DNA from: Bacteroidia bacterium
GTDB taxonomy: Bacteria; Bacteroidota; Bacteroidia; B-17B0; Aurantibacillaceae
Direction of reading: 5' to 3'
NCBI GenBank assembly: GCA_021740825.1
Contig: JAIOZA010000002.1
Span: forward strand, 62,001 to 126,000
DNA length: 64,000 nucleotides
The notes below the pieces were generated by a model, which saw nothing but the letters and a program-made list of their open reading frames with translations, did not search any database and was not told the origin of the DNA. Positions 9,621 through 18,664 of the stretch are shown here, piece by piece. How positions within the stretch are numbered: the stretch's first letter is position 1; every line of letters starts with the position of its first letter. The position numbers and the translations under genes are program-made.

Positions 9621-9628
9621 CAAATATA
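9621..9628 (-). promoter_or_regulatory. -7 box (TATATTTG) abutting the tsaC start
   Basis: On the minus strand TATATTTG is followed by four nt and then the GTG start. This fits the TAnnTTTG consensus; no -33 element is obvious. It implies a leaderless or almost leaderless mRNA. Confidence 0.45.
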
Positions 9629-9660
9629 GGTGTTTACAGCAATATATAAAGTGCGTTTTT

Positions 9661-9790
9661 AAACCACATAGATTATTTAGGAATAGAAGGTTTGCAAAGA
9701 AGCTACGCTTTAAATATAACTGCTATTTGTAAAAACTTGCTTTCTATCAACTACTCTTACTCCTATTTTTTCTATGTCTCTATGTGGTTT
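9661..9790. repeat. 130-bp repeat with AAACCACATAG / CTATGTGGTTT termini
   Basis: The interval between tsaC and pheT starts with AAACCACATAG and ends with its exact inverted complement CTATGTGGTTT, 130 bp overall. The right end reads CTATGTCTCTATGTGGTTT. A segment with the same length and a nearly identical right end occurs at the start of batC (36334-36463). No coding capacity. It looks like a short non-autonomous, MITE-like or palindromic intergenic repeat. Confidence 0.65.
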
Positions 9791-9850
9791 TGTTCTAAAT
9801 AAAACGTTATTTTTTGTATTTTTACCCCTTTATAATTAGCACCCAATAAA

Positions 9851-12271
9851 ATGAAAATTTCCTACAACTGGTTAAAAACCTTAATAAATACTGATTTAAC
9901 GCCTGAGCAAATGGACGAGTACTTAACTTCTTCTGGTTTAGAAGTAGAAGGTATTGAATCGTTTGAAACAATTAAAGGTGGATTAAAAGGAATTGTTATA
10001 GGCGAAGTTGTTGAAAAAGAAAAACATCCTGATGCCGATAAATTAAGTATTACCAAAGTAAATGTTGGTGCTAGCGAATTATTAAATATTGTATGTGGTG
10101 CACCAAATGTAGCTTCCGGACAAAAAGTATTAGTTGCTATGATTGGCGCAAAATTATACGCAACAACGGGCGAACCATTTGAAATTAAAAAATCAAAAAT
10201 ACGGGGCGCTGCAAGCGAAGGAATGATTTGTGCCGAAGATGAAATTGGTTTAGGAACTAGTCATGATGGGATTTTAATTTTACCAGACCATGCTGTTGTG
10301 GGCACACCTGCTGCTGAGTTTTTTAAATTAGAACAGGATTATATTTTAGAAATTGGATTAACACCAAACAGAGCAGATGCCGCTTCTCATTATGGCGTTG
10401 CTAGAGATTTAGCAGCCATTTTAAATTGCAAAAATAACACTAATACGTTTCAAGCTCACTTACATAACATATTTGAATTACCTGAAGCAAGTAATATTAA
10501 CACCGTTGATATTACTATTGAAAATACAGATGCTTGTAAACGATATAGTGGATTAGTAATTTCGGGTATTACTGTAAAACCATCGCCAAATTGGTTAAAA
10601 AATTATTTATTAGCAATTGGCTTGCGTCCAATTAACAACATTGTAGATATTACCAATTTTGTATTGCATGATTTAGGACAACCGCTTCATGCTTTTGATT
10701 TAGAAAAAATTGCCGGAAATAAAATTATTGTAAAAACAGGTTTAGAAGGGACTAAATTTAAAACCTTAGATGGAACCGAACGCACCTTACTAGCAAATGA
10801 TTTAATGATTTGTAATTCGCATGAACCAATGTGTATGGCTGGTGTATTTGGTGGTTTAGAAAGTGGTGTTAGCGACAATACAACGTCAATCTTTTTAGAG
10901 GCGGCATATTTTAATCCAGCGTATGTTCGTAAAACTAGTAAACAGCATGGTTTAAAAACGGATAGTAGTTTCCGTTTTGAACGAGGAACTGATCCTGAAA
11001 TGACCATAAATGCTTTAAAACGCGCCGCTGCTTTAATCTTTGAATGTGCTGGTGGAGTTTTGAGCATGGATATCGTGGATATTTATCCAGAAAAATTAGA
11101 ACCTTTTCAAGTTGCCTTTTCATATCACAACTGCCAATCATTAATTGGAAAAGAGATTGATAAAAATACAATTAAGCACATCATTACCTCTTTGGGAATC
11201 ACAATAACTACCGAAGGAAATGATGGTTTGTTACTTTCAGTTCCTCAATACAAAACAGATGTTACCAGAGAAGCGGATGTAATTGAAGAAGTCATGCGTA
11301 TTTACGGTTATAATAATGTTGAAGAAAGCACCCAAATTAAATTTTCTGCAAGTTACGCTGATAGAGAAAAAGTAACAGCAACTGATAATACAACGGCTAA
11401 TTTATTAATTGGCTTTGGTTATAACGAAATGATGGGCTTATCCTTAACCAAGGAATCCTATTATCCAGAAGGAACACCTTTAGTTAAAATTTTAAATCCG
11501 TTAAGCTCTGACTTAAATGTGATGCGAAATTCGATGTTGTATGGTGGTTTAGAATCAGTAGCATATAACATCAATCGTAAACAAGCTGATTTAAAATTAT
11601 TTGAGTTTGGAAAAACTTATGAAAAAGTAGATGCTGATTTTAAATATGCTGAAACCAAACATTTAACGCTTTTTGTTACAGGACGTAAATATCCCGAAAA
11701 TCCTTATGGTGAAAATAATAAAGTGAATTTTGCTTTCGTAAAAGCAAGCGTAGAATCTATTTTAAATAAACTATCTATTAAATTTAAAATCAGTGAGTTA
11801 AATGATTCTAATTTTAGTTTCGGTTTATCCTATTCTCAAAAAAATAAGCACTTGGTTAGCTTTGGCTTAGTTGATAAATCTATTTGCAAAAAATTGGATG
11901 TAAACACTGAAGTTTTTTATGCTGATTTTAATTGGGATCATGTTTTATCGTTAGTTGGGAAAACAAAATTAGAATTTACAGAGATTCCTAAATTCCCAGA
12001 AGTGCGTCGCGATTTGGCTTTGTTAATTGATAAAAAAATAACCTACAAAGAAATAGAAGAATTAGCCTACAACGCAGAACGAAAACTTTTGAAAGGTGTT
12101 AATTTATTTGATATTTATGAAGGCGATAAATTAGAAGCCGGTAAAAAATCGTATGCAGTGAGTTTTATGTTGCAAGACAACGATGCTACCTTAAACGAAA
12201 AGCAAATTGAAAACGTCATGCAAAAATTAATTAAAACCTACACGGAGAAATTAGGAGCGAGTTTACGTTAA
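9851..12271 (+). CDS. pheT: Phenylalanine-tRNA ligase beta subunit
   Basis: An 806-residue beta subunit of the heterotetrameric PheRS. Order of domains: N-terminal B1 region, an EMAP-II/OB tRNA-binding insertion (about 40-150, VIGEVVEKEKHPDADKL), the B3/B4 editing domain (about 210-400, with GLRPINNIVDITNF), B5 (about 405-475), the core, and a C-terminal anticodon-binding FDX-ACB domain (about 715-806, KFPEVRRDLALL). The gene encoding the alpha subunit (pheS) is not adjacent, which is common in Bacteroidota. Length and motifs are complete. Confidence 0.97.
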   Translation: MKISYNWLKTLINTDLTPEQMDEYLTSSGLEVEGIESFETIKGGLKGIVIGEVVEKEKHPDADKLSITKVNVGASELLNIVCGAPNVASGQKVLVAMIGAKLYATTGEPFEIKKSKIRGAASEGMICAEDEIGLGTSHDGILILPDHAVVGTPAAEFFKLEQDYILEIGLTPNRADAASHYGVARDLAAILNCKNNTNTFQAHLHNIFELPEASNINTVDITIENTDACKRYSGLVISGITVKPSPNWLKNYLLAIGLRPINNIVDITNFVLHDLGQPLHAFDLEKIAGNKIIVKTGLEGTKFKTLDGTERTLLANDLMICNSHEPMCMAGVFGGLESGVSDNTTSIFLEAAYFNPAYVRKTSKQHGLKTDSSFRFERGTDPEMTINALKRAAALIFECAGGVLSMDIVDIYPEKLEPFQVAFSYHNCQSLIGKEIDKNTIKHIITSLGITITTEGNDGLLLSVPQYKTDVTREADVIEEVMRIYGYNNVEESTQIKFSASYADREKVTATDNTTANLLIGFGYNEMMGLSLTKESYYPEGTPLVKILNPLSSDLNVMRNSMLYGGLESVAYNINRKQADLKLFEFGKTYEKVDADFKYAETKHLTLFVTGRKYPENPYGENNKVNFAFVKASVESILNKLSIKFKISELNDSNFSFGLSYSQKNKHLVSFGLVDKSICKKLDVNTEVFYADFNWDHVLSLVGKTKLEFTEIPKFPEVRRDLALLIDKKITYKEIEELAYNAERKLLKGVNLFDIYEGDKLEAGKKSYAVSFMLQDNDATLNEKQIENVMQKLIKTYTEKLGASLR

Positions 12272-12338
12272 CTATAAATCATAATTTTTCAAGTATAAAC
12301 AATTAAGTAGGCAATTGATTTTTTAATTAAATTAGTAT

Positions 12339-13037
12339 ATGCAAAAAAGAACTTCAGTATTAATCGTTTTATCGCTATCTATTTTAGTTAGCCAACTAAC
12401 TTATTCGCAAGTAAAAAAACTTGAAAAATCTGTTCCCACATTTAATGTTAAGCAAGACAATGATGCCAATTTAAAAAAATGGAGTTTAAAAGCAGGCGGA
12501 AATATCAGTGTGATCTATTTAGCTAGAAATACAAAAGATAAAAACAATGAACCTGGTTTCTGCGGAGGCGTTACATATGAAGTAAATGATTTTATTAGAG
12601 TTTCTTCTCTATACACACGCTTTAGACCTATAAATATTAAACCTACTTGGTTAGATGTGAAAGCACACACGTATGAAGCTAATATGGAAATTGTGGCAAA
12701 ATTTCCGAACAAGCAAACATTGCTATACCCTTTTGTTGGATTGAGTTATAATACTTTTTCTGGTTACTTTACAGGAGTGCTCGATTATTTAAATTTAAAA
12801 GAATATTATGCTGTAAATAGTACCATAAAAAATAATTGGTTAGGCTTAAATTTTGGTACTGGTTTAGAGCACAACTTTGGCATTTTAGGTTTCTTTATTG
12901 ATTACAGAATGCGTGTTGGAAAACAAGAAAAAGCCTTTAATATTATGGATGTATGTTATACAGCTGGATTAAAAATACGCTATCAAAAAATCCGAAATAT
13001 TAAGTATAAAGCACAAGATGCTCGATCTTTAGATTAA
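12339..13037 (+). CDS. Small outer membrane beta-barrel protein, unknown function
   Basis: A 232-residue protein with a signal peptide (residues 1-23, cut near TYSQ). After a short linker the chain alternates hydrophobic and polar residues with many aromatics and glycines (for example WSLKAGGNISV, LYPFVGLSYN, GLNFGTGLEHN), as expected for an 8-stranded outer-membrane barrel. No domain name can be given. It lies 67 nt after pheT on the same strand and converges with rimO, so it could be co-transcribed with pheT. The C-terminus (KAQDARSLD) lacks the usual final aromatic residue of many barrels. Confidence 0.65.
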   Translation: MQKRTSVLIVLSLSILVSQLTYSQVKKLEKSVPTFNVKQDNDANLKKWSLKAGGNISVIYLARNTKDKNNEPGFCGGVTYEVNDFIRVSSLYTRFRPINIKPTWLDVKAHTYEANMEIVAKFPNKQTLLYPFVGLSYNTFSGYFTGVLDYLNLKEYYAVNSTIKNNWLGLNFGTGLEHNFGILGFFIDYRMRVGKQEKAFNIMDVCYTAGLKIRYQKIRNIKYKAQDARSLD

Positions 13038-13060
13038 ACTAATTACTCGAGTAATCTTTC

Positions 13061-14374
13061 TTAAATTAATTCACCATACAAATCAAAATCGCTGGCATCA
13101 GTAATTTTAACTTGTGCAAAATCGCCAATTCTAATATAATTTTCATCAGTGGCTTTTACTAGCACTTCGTTATCAACATCAGGACTATCAAATTCACTTC
13201 GACCAACAAAATAATCATTTTCTTTTCTATCAAATAAAACTTTGTAAGTGTTGCCAATTTTCTCTTGATTTAAACTGTACGAAATTTCTTGCTGAACTTT
13301 CATCACTGCATCAGCGCGTTCCTTTTTTACTTTTTCTTTTACATCATCTTTTAATAAATGAGCATGCGTATTTTCTTCATGCGAATACGTAAAAATACCT
13401 AAACGTTCAAATTTAGTATCAGAAACCCATTGCAACATTTCTTCATGATCTTTTTGAGTTTCACCAGGATAACCTGCAATTAAGGTTGTGCGAATGGCAA
13501 TACCCGGAACTTTATCTCTAATTTGATTTACTGTATCTATTGTTTTTTGTTTAGTAATACCTCTGCGCATACTAGTTAGCATGTTATCAGTAATATGTTG
13601 CAAAGGCATATCTAAATAATTACATACATTACTTCGCTTATTCATTACATCTAACACATCCATCGGAAAACCACTAGGAAATGCATAATGTAAACGAATC
13701 CAATCAATTCCCTCTGCATCACTTAATTGATCTACTAAATTTGCTAACTCACGTTTTTTATAAATATCTAATCCGTAATAGGTTAAATCTTGCGCAATTA
13801 ATAATAATTCGCGAGTACCTTTGCTAGCCAATAATTTTGCTCTGCTTACTAAAGTTTCTATTGGTTCCGAAATATGTTTGCCGCGCATTAAAGGAATGGC
13901 GCAAAAACTGCATGGTCTGTCGCAACCTTCACTAATTTTAAAATAAGCAAAATGGTTTGGCGTGGTTAGCAATCGCTCACCAACAAGCTCTTTTTTATAA
14001 TCAGCTTTTAATGTTTTTAATATTTTTGGCAATTCACGAGTTCCAAAGTATGCGTCCACATCGGGAATTTCTTTTTCTAAATCTGCTTTATAGCGCTCAC
14101 TCAAGCAACCAGTTACATATAATTTTTCGATGCTTCCCTCTTTTTTAGCTTCTACATAGCGCAAAATAGTATCAATACTTTCTTGTTTAGCATTTTCAAC
14201 AAAGCCACAGGTATTAATAATGACTATTTGATGGTTATCATTTTGACTTTCATGTTCAACATCAAAATTATTGGCTTTTAACTGCCCCATTAAAACTTCA
14301 CTATCTACTATATTTTTACTGCATCCCAATGTTACTACATTGACACTATTTTTTTTTCGAGTTTTTGTTTTCAT
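13061..14374 (-). CDS. rimO: Ribosomal protein S12 methylthiotransferase RimO
   Basis: A radical-SAM methylthiotransferase that modifies a conserved Asp of ribosomal protein S12. The three N-terminal cluster cysteines are C18, C56 and C90 (TLGCSKN, NTCGFV, TGCLSE). The radical SAM cluster motif CDRPCSFC gives C151, C155 and C158. A C-terminal TRAM domain ends the 437-residue chain. SCDRPCSFCAIP context and length fit RimO better than MiaB. A TATCTTTG -7 box ends seven nt before the ATG. Confidence 0.95.
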   Translation of the reverse strand: MKTKTRKKNSVNVVTLGCSKNIVDSEVLMGQLKANNFDVEHESQNDNHQIVIINTCGFVENAKQESIDTILRYVEAKKEGSIEKLYVTGCLSERYKADLEKEIPDVDAYFGTRELPKILKTLKADYKKELVGERLLTTPNHFAYFKISEGCDRPCSFCAIPLMRGKHISEPIETLVSRAKLLASKGTRELLLIAQDLTYYGLDIYKKRELANLVDQLSDAEGIDWIRLHYAFPSGFPMDVLDVMNKRSNVCNYLDMPLQHITDNMLTSMRRGITKQKTIDTVNQIRDKVPGIAIRTTLIAGYPGETQKDHEEMLQWVSDTKFERLGIFTYSHEENTHAHLLKDDVKEKVKKERADAVMKVQQEISYSLNQEKIGNTYKVLFDRKENDYFVGRSEFDSPDVDNEVLVKATDENYIRIGDFAQVKITDASDFDLYGELI

Positions 14375-14381
14375 TGTTGCG

Positions 14382-14389
14382 CAAAGATA
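14382..14389 (-). promoter_or_regulatory. -7 box (TATCTTTG) close to the rimO start
   Basis: TATCTTTG on the minus strand fits TAnnTTTG and ends seven nt before the rimO ATG, implying a leader of roughly four nt. No convincing -33 element is seen. Confidence 0.4.
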
Positions 14390-14445
14390 CCAATTTAAAA
14401 CATTTTAATTCATAGATTTTAATACATTTATATTCAAAACAAAGC

Positions 14446-14958
14446 GTGTTGCACAACGATATTATAACCACATATTTAACTGAAGAAAGAATTGAAAGCA
14501 CTTTCTTTATGATAGTTGGACTAATTACCATTGCCCTAGCATTTATTTTTTTAGGTATCATTAAATATTCTTTTTTTAAAGGGATGGCAATTCCTTTGCT
14601 TGTTTTAGGAATTATTGAGCTATCTGCTGGAGCGATTTCTTATAATCAGTCTCAAAAATATAGTAACAACATACAATTACTTAAAAAATACAATACTGAA
14701 GAAGTGCAAGCAGAAGAATTAAAACGTATGCAAATTATACTGAAAAACTATACTATTTATAGTTGGATTGAACTGTTATTAATTTGCATAGGACTTTTAT
14801 TATTTATTAGATTTAATAAATCGCCACAAACTTTTTGGAAAGGATTTGGATTAGGATTATTAATTCAAGCGATTATTTTATTTGCACTGCATTTACTAAC
14901 GGAACAAACTGGCAAAATGTATATTGAACAATTGATAAACTACCAACCACGCATATAA
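14446..14958 (+). CDS. Predicted small membrane protein, unknown function
   Basis: A 170-residue protein with hydrophobic segments at about 20-38, 43-60, 106-122 and 135-155, so probably four membrane passes. The first codon in the track is GTG; a TTG directly follows, and an ATG (14509) falls inside the first hydrophobic segment, so a non-ATG start is more plausible. Similar short membrane proteins occur in Bacteroidota without assigned function. A charged, helical loop between the second and third segments contains ELKRMQ. It is divergent from rimO. Confidence 0.55.
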   Translation: MLHNDIITTYLTEERIESTFFMIVGLITIALAFIFLGIIKYSFFKGMAIPLLVLGIIELSAGAISYNQSQKYSNNIQLLKKYNTEEVQAEELKRMQIILKNYTIYSWIELLLICIGLLLFIRFNKSPQTFWKGFGLGLLIQAIILFALHLLTEQTGKMYIEQLINYQPRI

Positions 14959-15143
14959 TTGCATTTGCAGTACTATAACATTCCTTTTTCAAGCTGCTGT
15001 TCTGGTTAGTTTATAAACATAAATTTCAATTTAAAAATTTTTCAAATACGGCATAATGCTATAATATATAGCAATCATGTGTTATTTGTTGAATTAATTT
15101 TATCATCTAAAAAAATCTCAATCGTAAAAAATTAATAGTAGTT

Positions 15144-15596
15144 ATGCGTGAACAAATTAATAATAAAAAAATACTGGAACCTTATCGTAAAACATTGCGC
15201 AAAAATTTGACTCCGGCAGAAGCATTTTTATGGAGGTTGCTTAAAAATAGCCAACTTGAAAACCGAAAATTTAGAAGGCAATATAGTATAGGAAATTACA
15301 TTTTAGATTTTTATTGCCCTTCCGAAAAACTTGCAATTGAGCTTGATGGAGCATCTCATTTTACACCTGAAGGAATTGAATATGATACAATAAGAACTGA
15401 ATATATAAACAGTTTTAATATTAAAGTAGTGCGGTTTGAAAACAAGTTGGTGTTTGATAATACAACCTGGGTATTAGATGAAATAAAAAGTAATTTTAGG
15501 AATGCTGTGGATTGTGGGGAATTAGAACAACCACCCCGTCCTGCGGACACCCCTCCTTATCAGGAGGGGAGCGATAAGCGGGAGTGGAAAAAATAA
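15144..15596 (+). CDS. DUF559 domain-containing (Vsr-like/restriction-fold) protein
   Basis: A 150-residue protein of the DUF559 family, related to very-short-patch and PD-(D/E)XK nucleases. Residues 14-115 show the family landmarks: LRKNLTPAEAFLWRLLK, then FRRQYSIGNYILDFYCP, then LAIELDGASHF with the presumed catalytic acidic residues, and VVRFENKLV. The last ~30 residues (ELEQPPRPADTPPYQEGS and beyond) are not part of the domain: their DNA is a GC-rich palindromic repeat, so the C-terminus is repeat-derived. Copies of related hairpin repeats lie 100 bp downstream and in the Bat operon. The gene borders the large nuclease-helicase. Its biological role is not established. Confidence 0.85.
   Translation: MREQINNKKILEPYRKTLRKNLTPAEAFLWRLLKNSQLENRKFRRQYSIGNYILDFYCPSEKLAIELDGASHFTPEGIEYDTIRTEYINSFNIKVVRFENKLVFDNTTWVLDEIKSNFRNAVDCGELEQPPRPADTPPYQEGSDKREWKK
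15531..15588. repeat. GC-rich palindromic repeat forming the DUF559 3' end
   Basis: Contains the perfect stem CCCCTCC-TTATCA-GGAGGGG (15550-15569) preceded by GTCC-TGC-GGAC. It is strikingly GC-rich against an AT-rich background and lies inside the DUF559 coding frame. It resembles intergenic palindromes scattered in many Bacteroidota genomes. Confidence 0.75.
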
Positions 15597-15690
15597 AAAG
15601 AAAAAAATAAATTAAAAAAAAATATACCAAATCAACCTCATAGGTAATTTTACAAGTTGTTATAAATTAAACACCAATTTAAATTTAATA

Positions 15691-15738
15691 AGCTGCTCCC
15701 CTGTTTTAGGGGAGCTGTCCAGAGGACTGAGGGGTTTA
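15691..15738. repeat. GC-rich hairpin repeat, second copy
   Basis: A perfect stem GCTCCCCT-GTTTT-AGGGGAGC (15695-15715) is followed by TGTCCAGAGGACTGAGGGGTTT. It lies between the convergent DUF559 and helicase genes, where it could also serve as a terminator. Composition and layout match the copy in the DUF559 3' end. Confidence 0.7.
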
Positions 15739-15788
15739 CACCACACCCATTTTTTTAACTTACAACTTAGGTTTTATATTAACTGAAA

Positions 15789-18530
15789 TTACTCTTTTCC
15801 TAAAAAATCTGCCCAACCTTTCCATTCAAGTTTGTAAGTATGATAAGGTGTTTTTGGTATGTCCATTGAAATTTTACCATTTTCATATAAATCCCTCCAC
15901 TCTTTAGCTGTTTTTATTTTTAGTTGTCTAGCATATAATCTTGCATCTTCAAATAATTTATAAGGACGTTGATTAGTAGCAATGTTATTAGTTCCTAACC
16001 AATCAGACCAGCTAAGCCAACCTTTATTTTTATAGATTTTATCTGGATTTGTTGGAATACCATCGTTTTTTTTCTTTTTGTTTTTGCAATAAACTCTATA
16101 CTCTTTATTACTTTTTAAATTTAAAGTTCTTACAACCTCTCTAGCCTTCTCAAAATTTAATTCTTTACCATTTCTTTTTGTATTTGAACCTAAATAATCA
16201 GCCCAACTTATCCAACCATTATTTTCATAAACACGATAAGGTGTTGAAGGAATTTCAATTGGTAATTTCCCAGACCGAATAAAATCTTTATAATCTCTAG
16301 CTGTTGTGAATTTTAATTTTTTCACATAGTTATGTGCATATTCATAATCTTTAAAAGGTGGTGGATTATATTTTGAAGGTTTAACGCCAAGCCAATCATT
16401 AATACCTTTATAACCATCAAGTTTATATGTTCGCCAAGGATTAGACGGAATATCTATTAATCTATTTTGGTTTTGGCAATAAAATTTCCATTCTAACATA
16501 GATTTTAAATATAAATTTCTAACATATTCCCTTGCTTCTTCAAAAGGCATCCAACTTAACTTAGCAAGTTTATTCCATGTTTTAAGTTGTATGCTTTCAA
16601 TTAAATCATGTGCATTTATTTTTGAGGCAATATTTACATCAATATCAAATTGTATTAAGCTATCTTTTTTATTGCCAGTTTTTCCTTTACTGATATCTCT
16701 GAAATATTCAACAATACGTTCATCATTAGATGCTAATGCTCTAATGGTGCTTAGTATTTCTTTAAATTCATCACTCTCAATAATTTCATCCGTATTATTT
16801 GTTTCAGTAAATACTGGTAAAATAACATAGCCAAACTCTTTGCCTTCTTTTTTGCGCAACGCTCTACCAACTGCTTGCACAATATCAACTGTGCTTTTAC
16901 GAGAATCTGCAAACAATACACAATCAATATTTGGTACATCAATACCTTCGGTTAAACATTTGGCATTAGTAATGATTCCTTTTTCAGTATCGGCAAATTC
17001 ATCTACAATTTTACCTCTTTCCGACGTTCGCATTGCACCCGATACATGATAGGATTTTACTTTTGCAAATTTAGGATAGGCTTTACTAAAAACAGATTGA
17101 CTTTTTTCAAAGGCTTCAGCCTTTTTTATACTCGAATGAAATGTAACCGCATGATAAATGGGATAATCAGTCATGGCTTTGCGCAAGGCAATTAAAGACG
17201 CTAACGTTCTGGCTTCTGTTTCTTTATCCCACTCTTTACCTTCGGGCTTAACAAATGCATTTTGTTGTAGTAGTTTTTTTACTTCATCATTTGAAATAAA
17301 AAGTGTAATGATTTTATAATCTGATAAAATGCCAATTTCTATGGCTTCTTTAAATGACATTTGAGCAAATGTTTCGCCATAAATGGCTGAATCATTCATG
17401 CTTAAAACCGTATCCGAAGAACCTGCATACCTTCTTTCGGTTGCAGTCATAAAAATTCGTTTTTCTACTGCTAAATTTTGTTCAAATAATAAATGACTAA
17501 ACAATTTATCTTTATCGCCAACAGTTTTATGGGCTTCATCCATTATACCCAAATTAAAACTGTGCTTGGCTATTTTACAAGCCTCTGCAATAGTTTTACC
17601 AGATTGATAGGTCGTAAAAATAATTGTCTTGTTTTTTGAATTTTCTTTTAACCAATTGGCAATGAAATTTTTATCGGTAACACATGGCACTCCAATTTCG
17701 TTGGTATGAATAGCAATATCATCATTTTTACCAATACCTTCATCACTACAAACACAAAGCCAGGCAATTGTTTCGTTATTGGCAACCGATTCTCTTAAAT
17801 ATACTTCGAGTGTTTGTTTTACTAAAGATAAAGACGGAACGGCAACAATGGTACTTTTGGATTTTAATTCTCTTGTAATCCAATAACCAGTTAAACTTTT
17901 ACCAGCACCGCAAGGAAATACTAATTTTCCTCTTGAATTATTTTCTTTTAAAAAATAATGTTTAGCTTCTTTTAAAGCTTTTGTTTGGTGAGGTTTTGGT
18001 TTATACGGAATTAGTTTTTTTTCTTTACCAGAAAGTTTATTTCTTAGCCAATCAAAAAATGTTTTATCTAATTTGCGCCATTCATCCGAGGTGCAAAATC
18101 CAATATTATTTTTTCCTTGATATATTTTCGCGTAGTCATCAACGGTAGTGCAAACCAAACAATAGGTAATATTTTCTGCAATACCAGTGCTTAAAGACAC
18201 AAAGGTTGAAATTGCCCGATGAGACAATCGTTGATCTTCCTCTTGAAGATATTTACATTGAATTGCCCAAAATTTCCCTTCTATTGTTTCTGCAATTAAA
18301 TCTATGCCTTGATCGTTTGTGGGCAGATTTAATTTTTTTAGAATAGAAGGTGTGATTTCGTTTTGTAACCAAACATTTTTAAGTTTTGATTTATAAACAG
18401 GATTGTACTCTAAATAATATTTAGTTAATTCTTCAAAAGCCTTCCCTTTTTCAAGTTTGGTTTTGGTGTCTAAAACATTCTTAAAATCTTTCCAATTATT
18501 AACTTTATTAAGGTAGGACTTTAAACTCAT
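15789..18530 (-). CDS. Mrr-like nuclease / SF2 helicase with four C-terminal integrase-type repeats
   Basis: A 913-residue multidomain protein. Residues ~25-150 look like an Mrr-type restriction endonuclease domain: acidic residues in KAFEELTKYY (33-34), then DQGIDLIAE and WAIQCKY, giving D73/D77, Q91 and K93 of a PD-(D/E)XK site. Residues ~180-620 are a superfamily 2 helicase: Walker A FPCGAGKS (K211), MDEAHK (331-334), MTAT (361-364) and the late VQAVGRALR motif. Residues ~661-913 hold four repeats of about 65 residues with the pattern FExAR..R.L.LK...eWr.yc...IP.nP...Y...gW..W.dwLG, matching the phage-integrase repeat unit. There is no methyltransferase, unlike type ISP restriction enzymes. 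A DUF559 gene is the neighbour. Probably an accessory DNA-targeting or defence protein; that role is inferred. Confidence 0.85.
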   Translation of the reverse strand: MSLKSYLNKVNNWKDFKNVLDTKTKLEKGKAFEELTKYYLEYNPVYKSKLKNVWLQNEITPSILKKLNLPTNDQGIDLIAETIEGKFWAIQCKYLQEEDQRLSHRAISTFVSLSTGIAENITYCLVCTTVDDYAKIYQGKNNIGFCTSDEWRKLDKTFFDWLRNKLSGKEKKLIPYKPKPHQTKALKEAKHYFLKENNSRGKLVFPCGAGKSLTGYWITRELKSKSTIVAVPSLSLVKQTLEVYLRESVANNETIAWLCVCSDEGIGKNDDIAIHTNEIGVPCVTDKNFIANWLKENSKNKTIIFTTYQSGKTIAEACKIAKHSFNLGIMDEAHKTVGDKDKLFSHLLFEQNLAVEKRIFMTATERRYAGSSDTVLSMNDSAIYGETFAQMSFKEAIEIGILSDYKIITLFISNDEVKKLLQQNAFVKPEGKEWDKETEARTLASLIALRKAMTDYPIYHAVTFHSSIKKAEAFEKSQSVFSKAYPKFAKVKSYHVSGAMRTSERGKIVDEFADTEKGIITNAKCLTEGIDVPNIDCVLFADSRKSTVDIVQAVGRALRKKEGKEFGYVILPVFTETNNTDEIIESDEFKEILSTIRALASNDERIVEYFRDISKGKTGNKKDSLIQFDIDVNIASKINAHDLIESIQLKTWNKLAKLSWMPFEEAREYVRNLYLKSMLEWKFYCQNQNRLIDIPSNPWRTYKLDGYKGINDWLGVKPSKYNPPPFKDYEYAHNYVKKLKFTTARDYKDFIRSGKLPIEIPSTPYRVYENNGWISWADYLGSNTKRNGKELNFEKAREVVRTLNLKSNKEYRVYCKNKKKKNDGIPTNPDKIYKNKGWLSWSDWLGTNNIATNQRPYKLFEDARLYARQLKIKTAKEWRDLYENGKISMDIPKTPYHTYKLEWKGWADFLGKE

Positions 18531-18649
18531 TATTTTATTAGTTATAAATCTATATAAGACATTAAAGATATAATATTATAAGATATATTTTAAAGGTACT
18601 ATAGCTATTTATAATTTCAATTAAAATCCAAATTTTCCTGCTTTTTTGT

Positions 18650-18657
18650 TAACTTTG
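18650..18657 (+). promoter_or_regulatory. -7 box (TAACTTTG) close to the der start
   Basis: TAACTTTG fits TAnnTTTG and ends seven nt before the der ATG, implying a leader of only about four nt. No -33 TTTG at 19-20 nt is visible. Confidence 0.45.
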
Positions 18658-18664
18658 CGGCAAT

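Noticed and set aside
10687-11171. Minus-strand ORFs inside pheT (126 and 78 residues)
   Set aside because: They are antisense shadows of a highly conserved gene and have no homology-like features.
15789-18530. Complete type ISP or type III restriction-modification enzyme
   Set aside because: No methyltransferase motifs (NPPY or similar) occur in this protein or the neighbouring genes.
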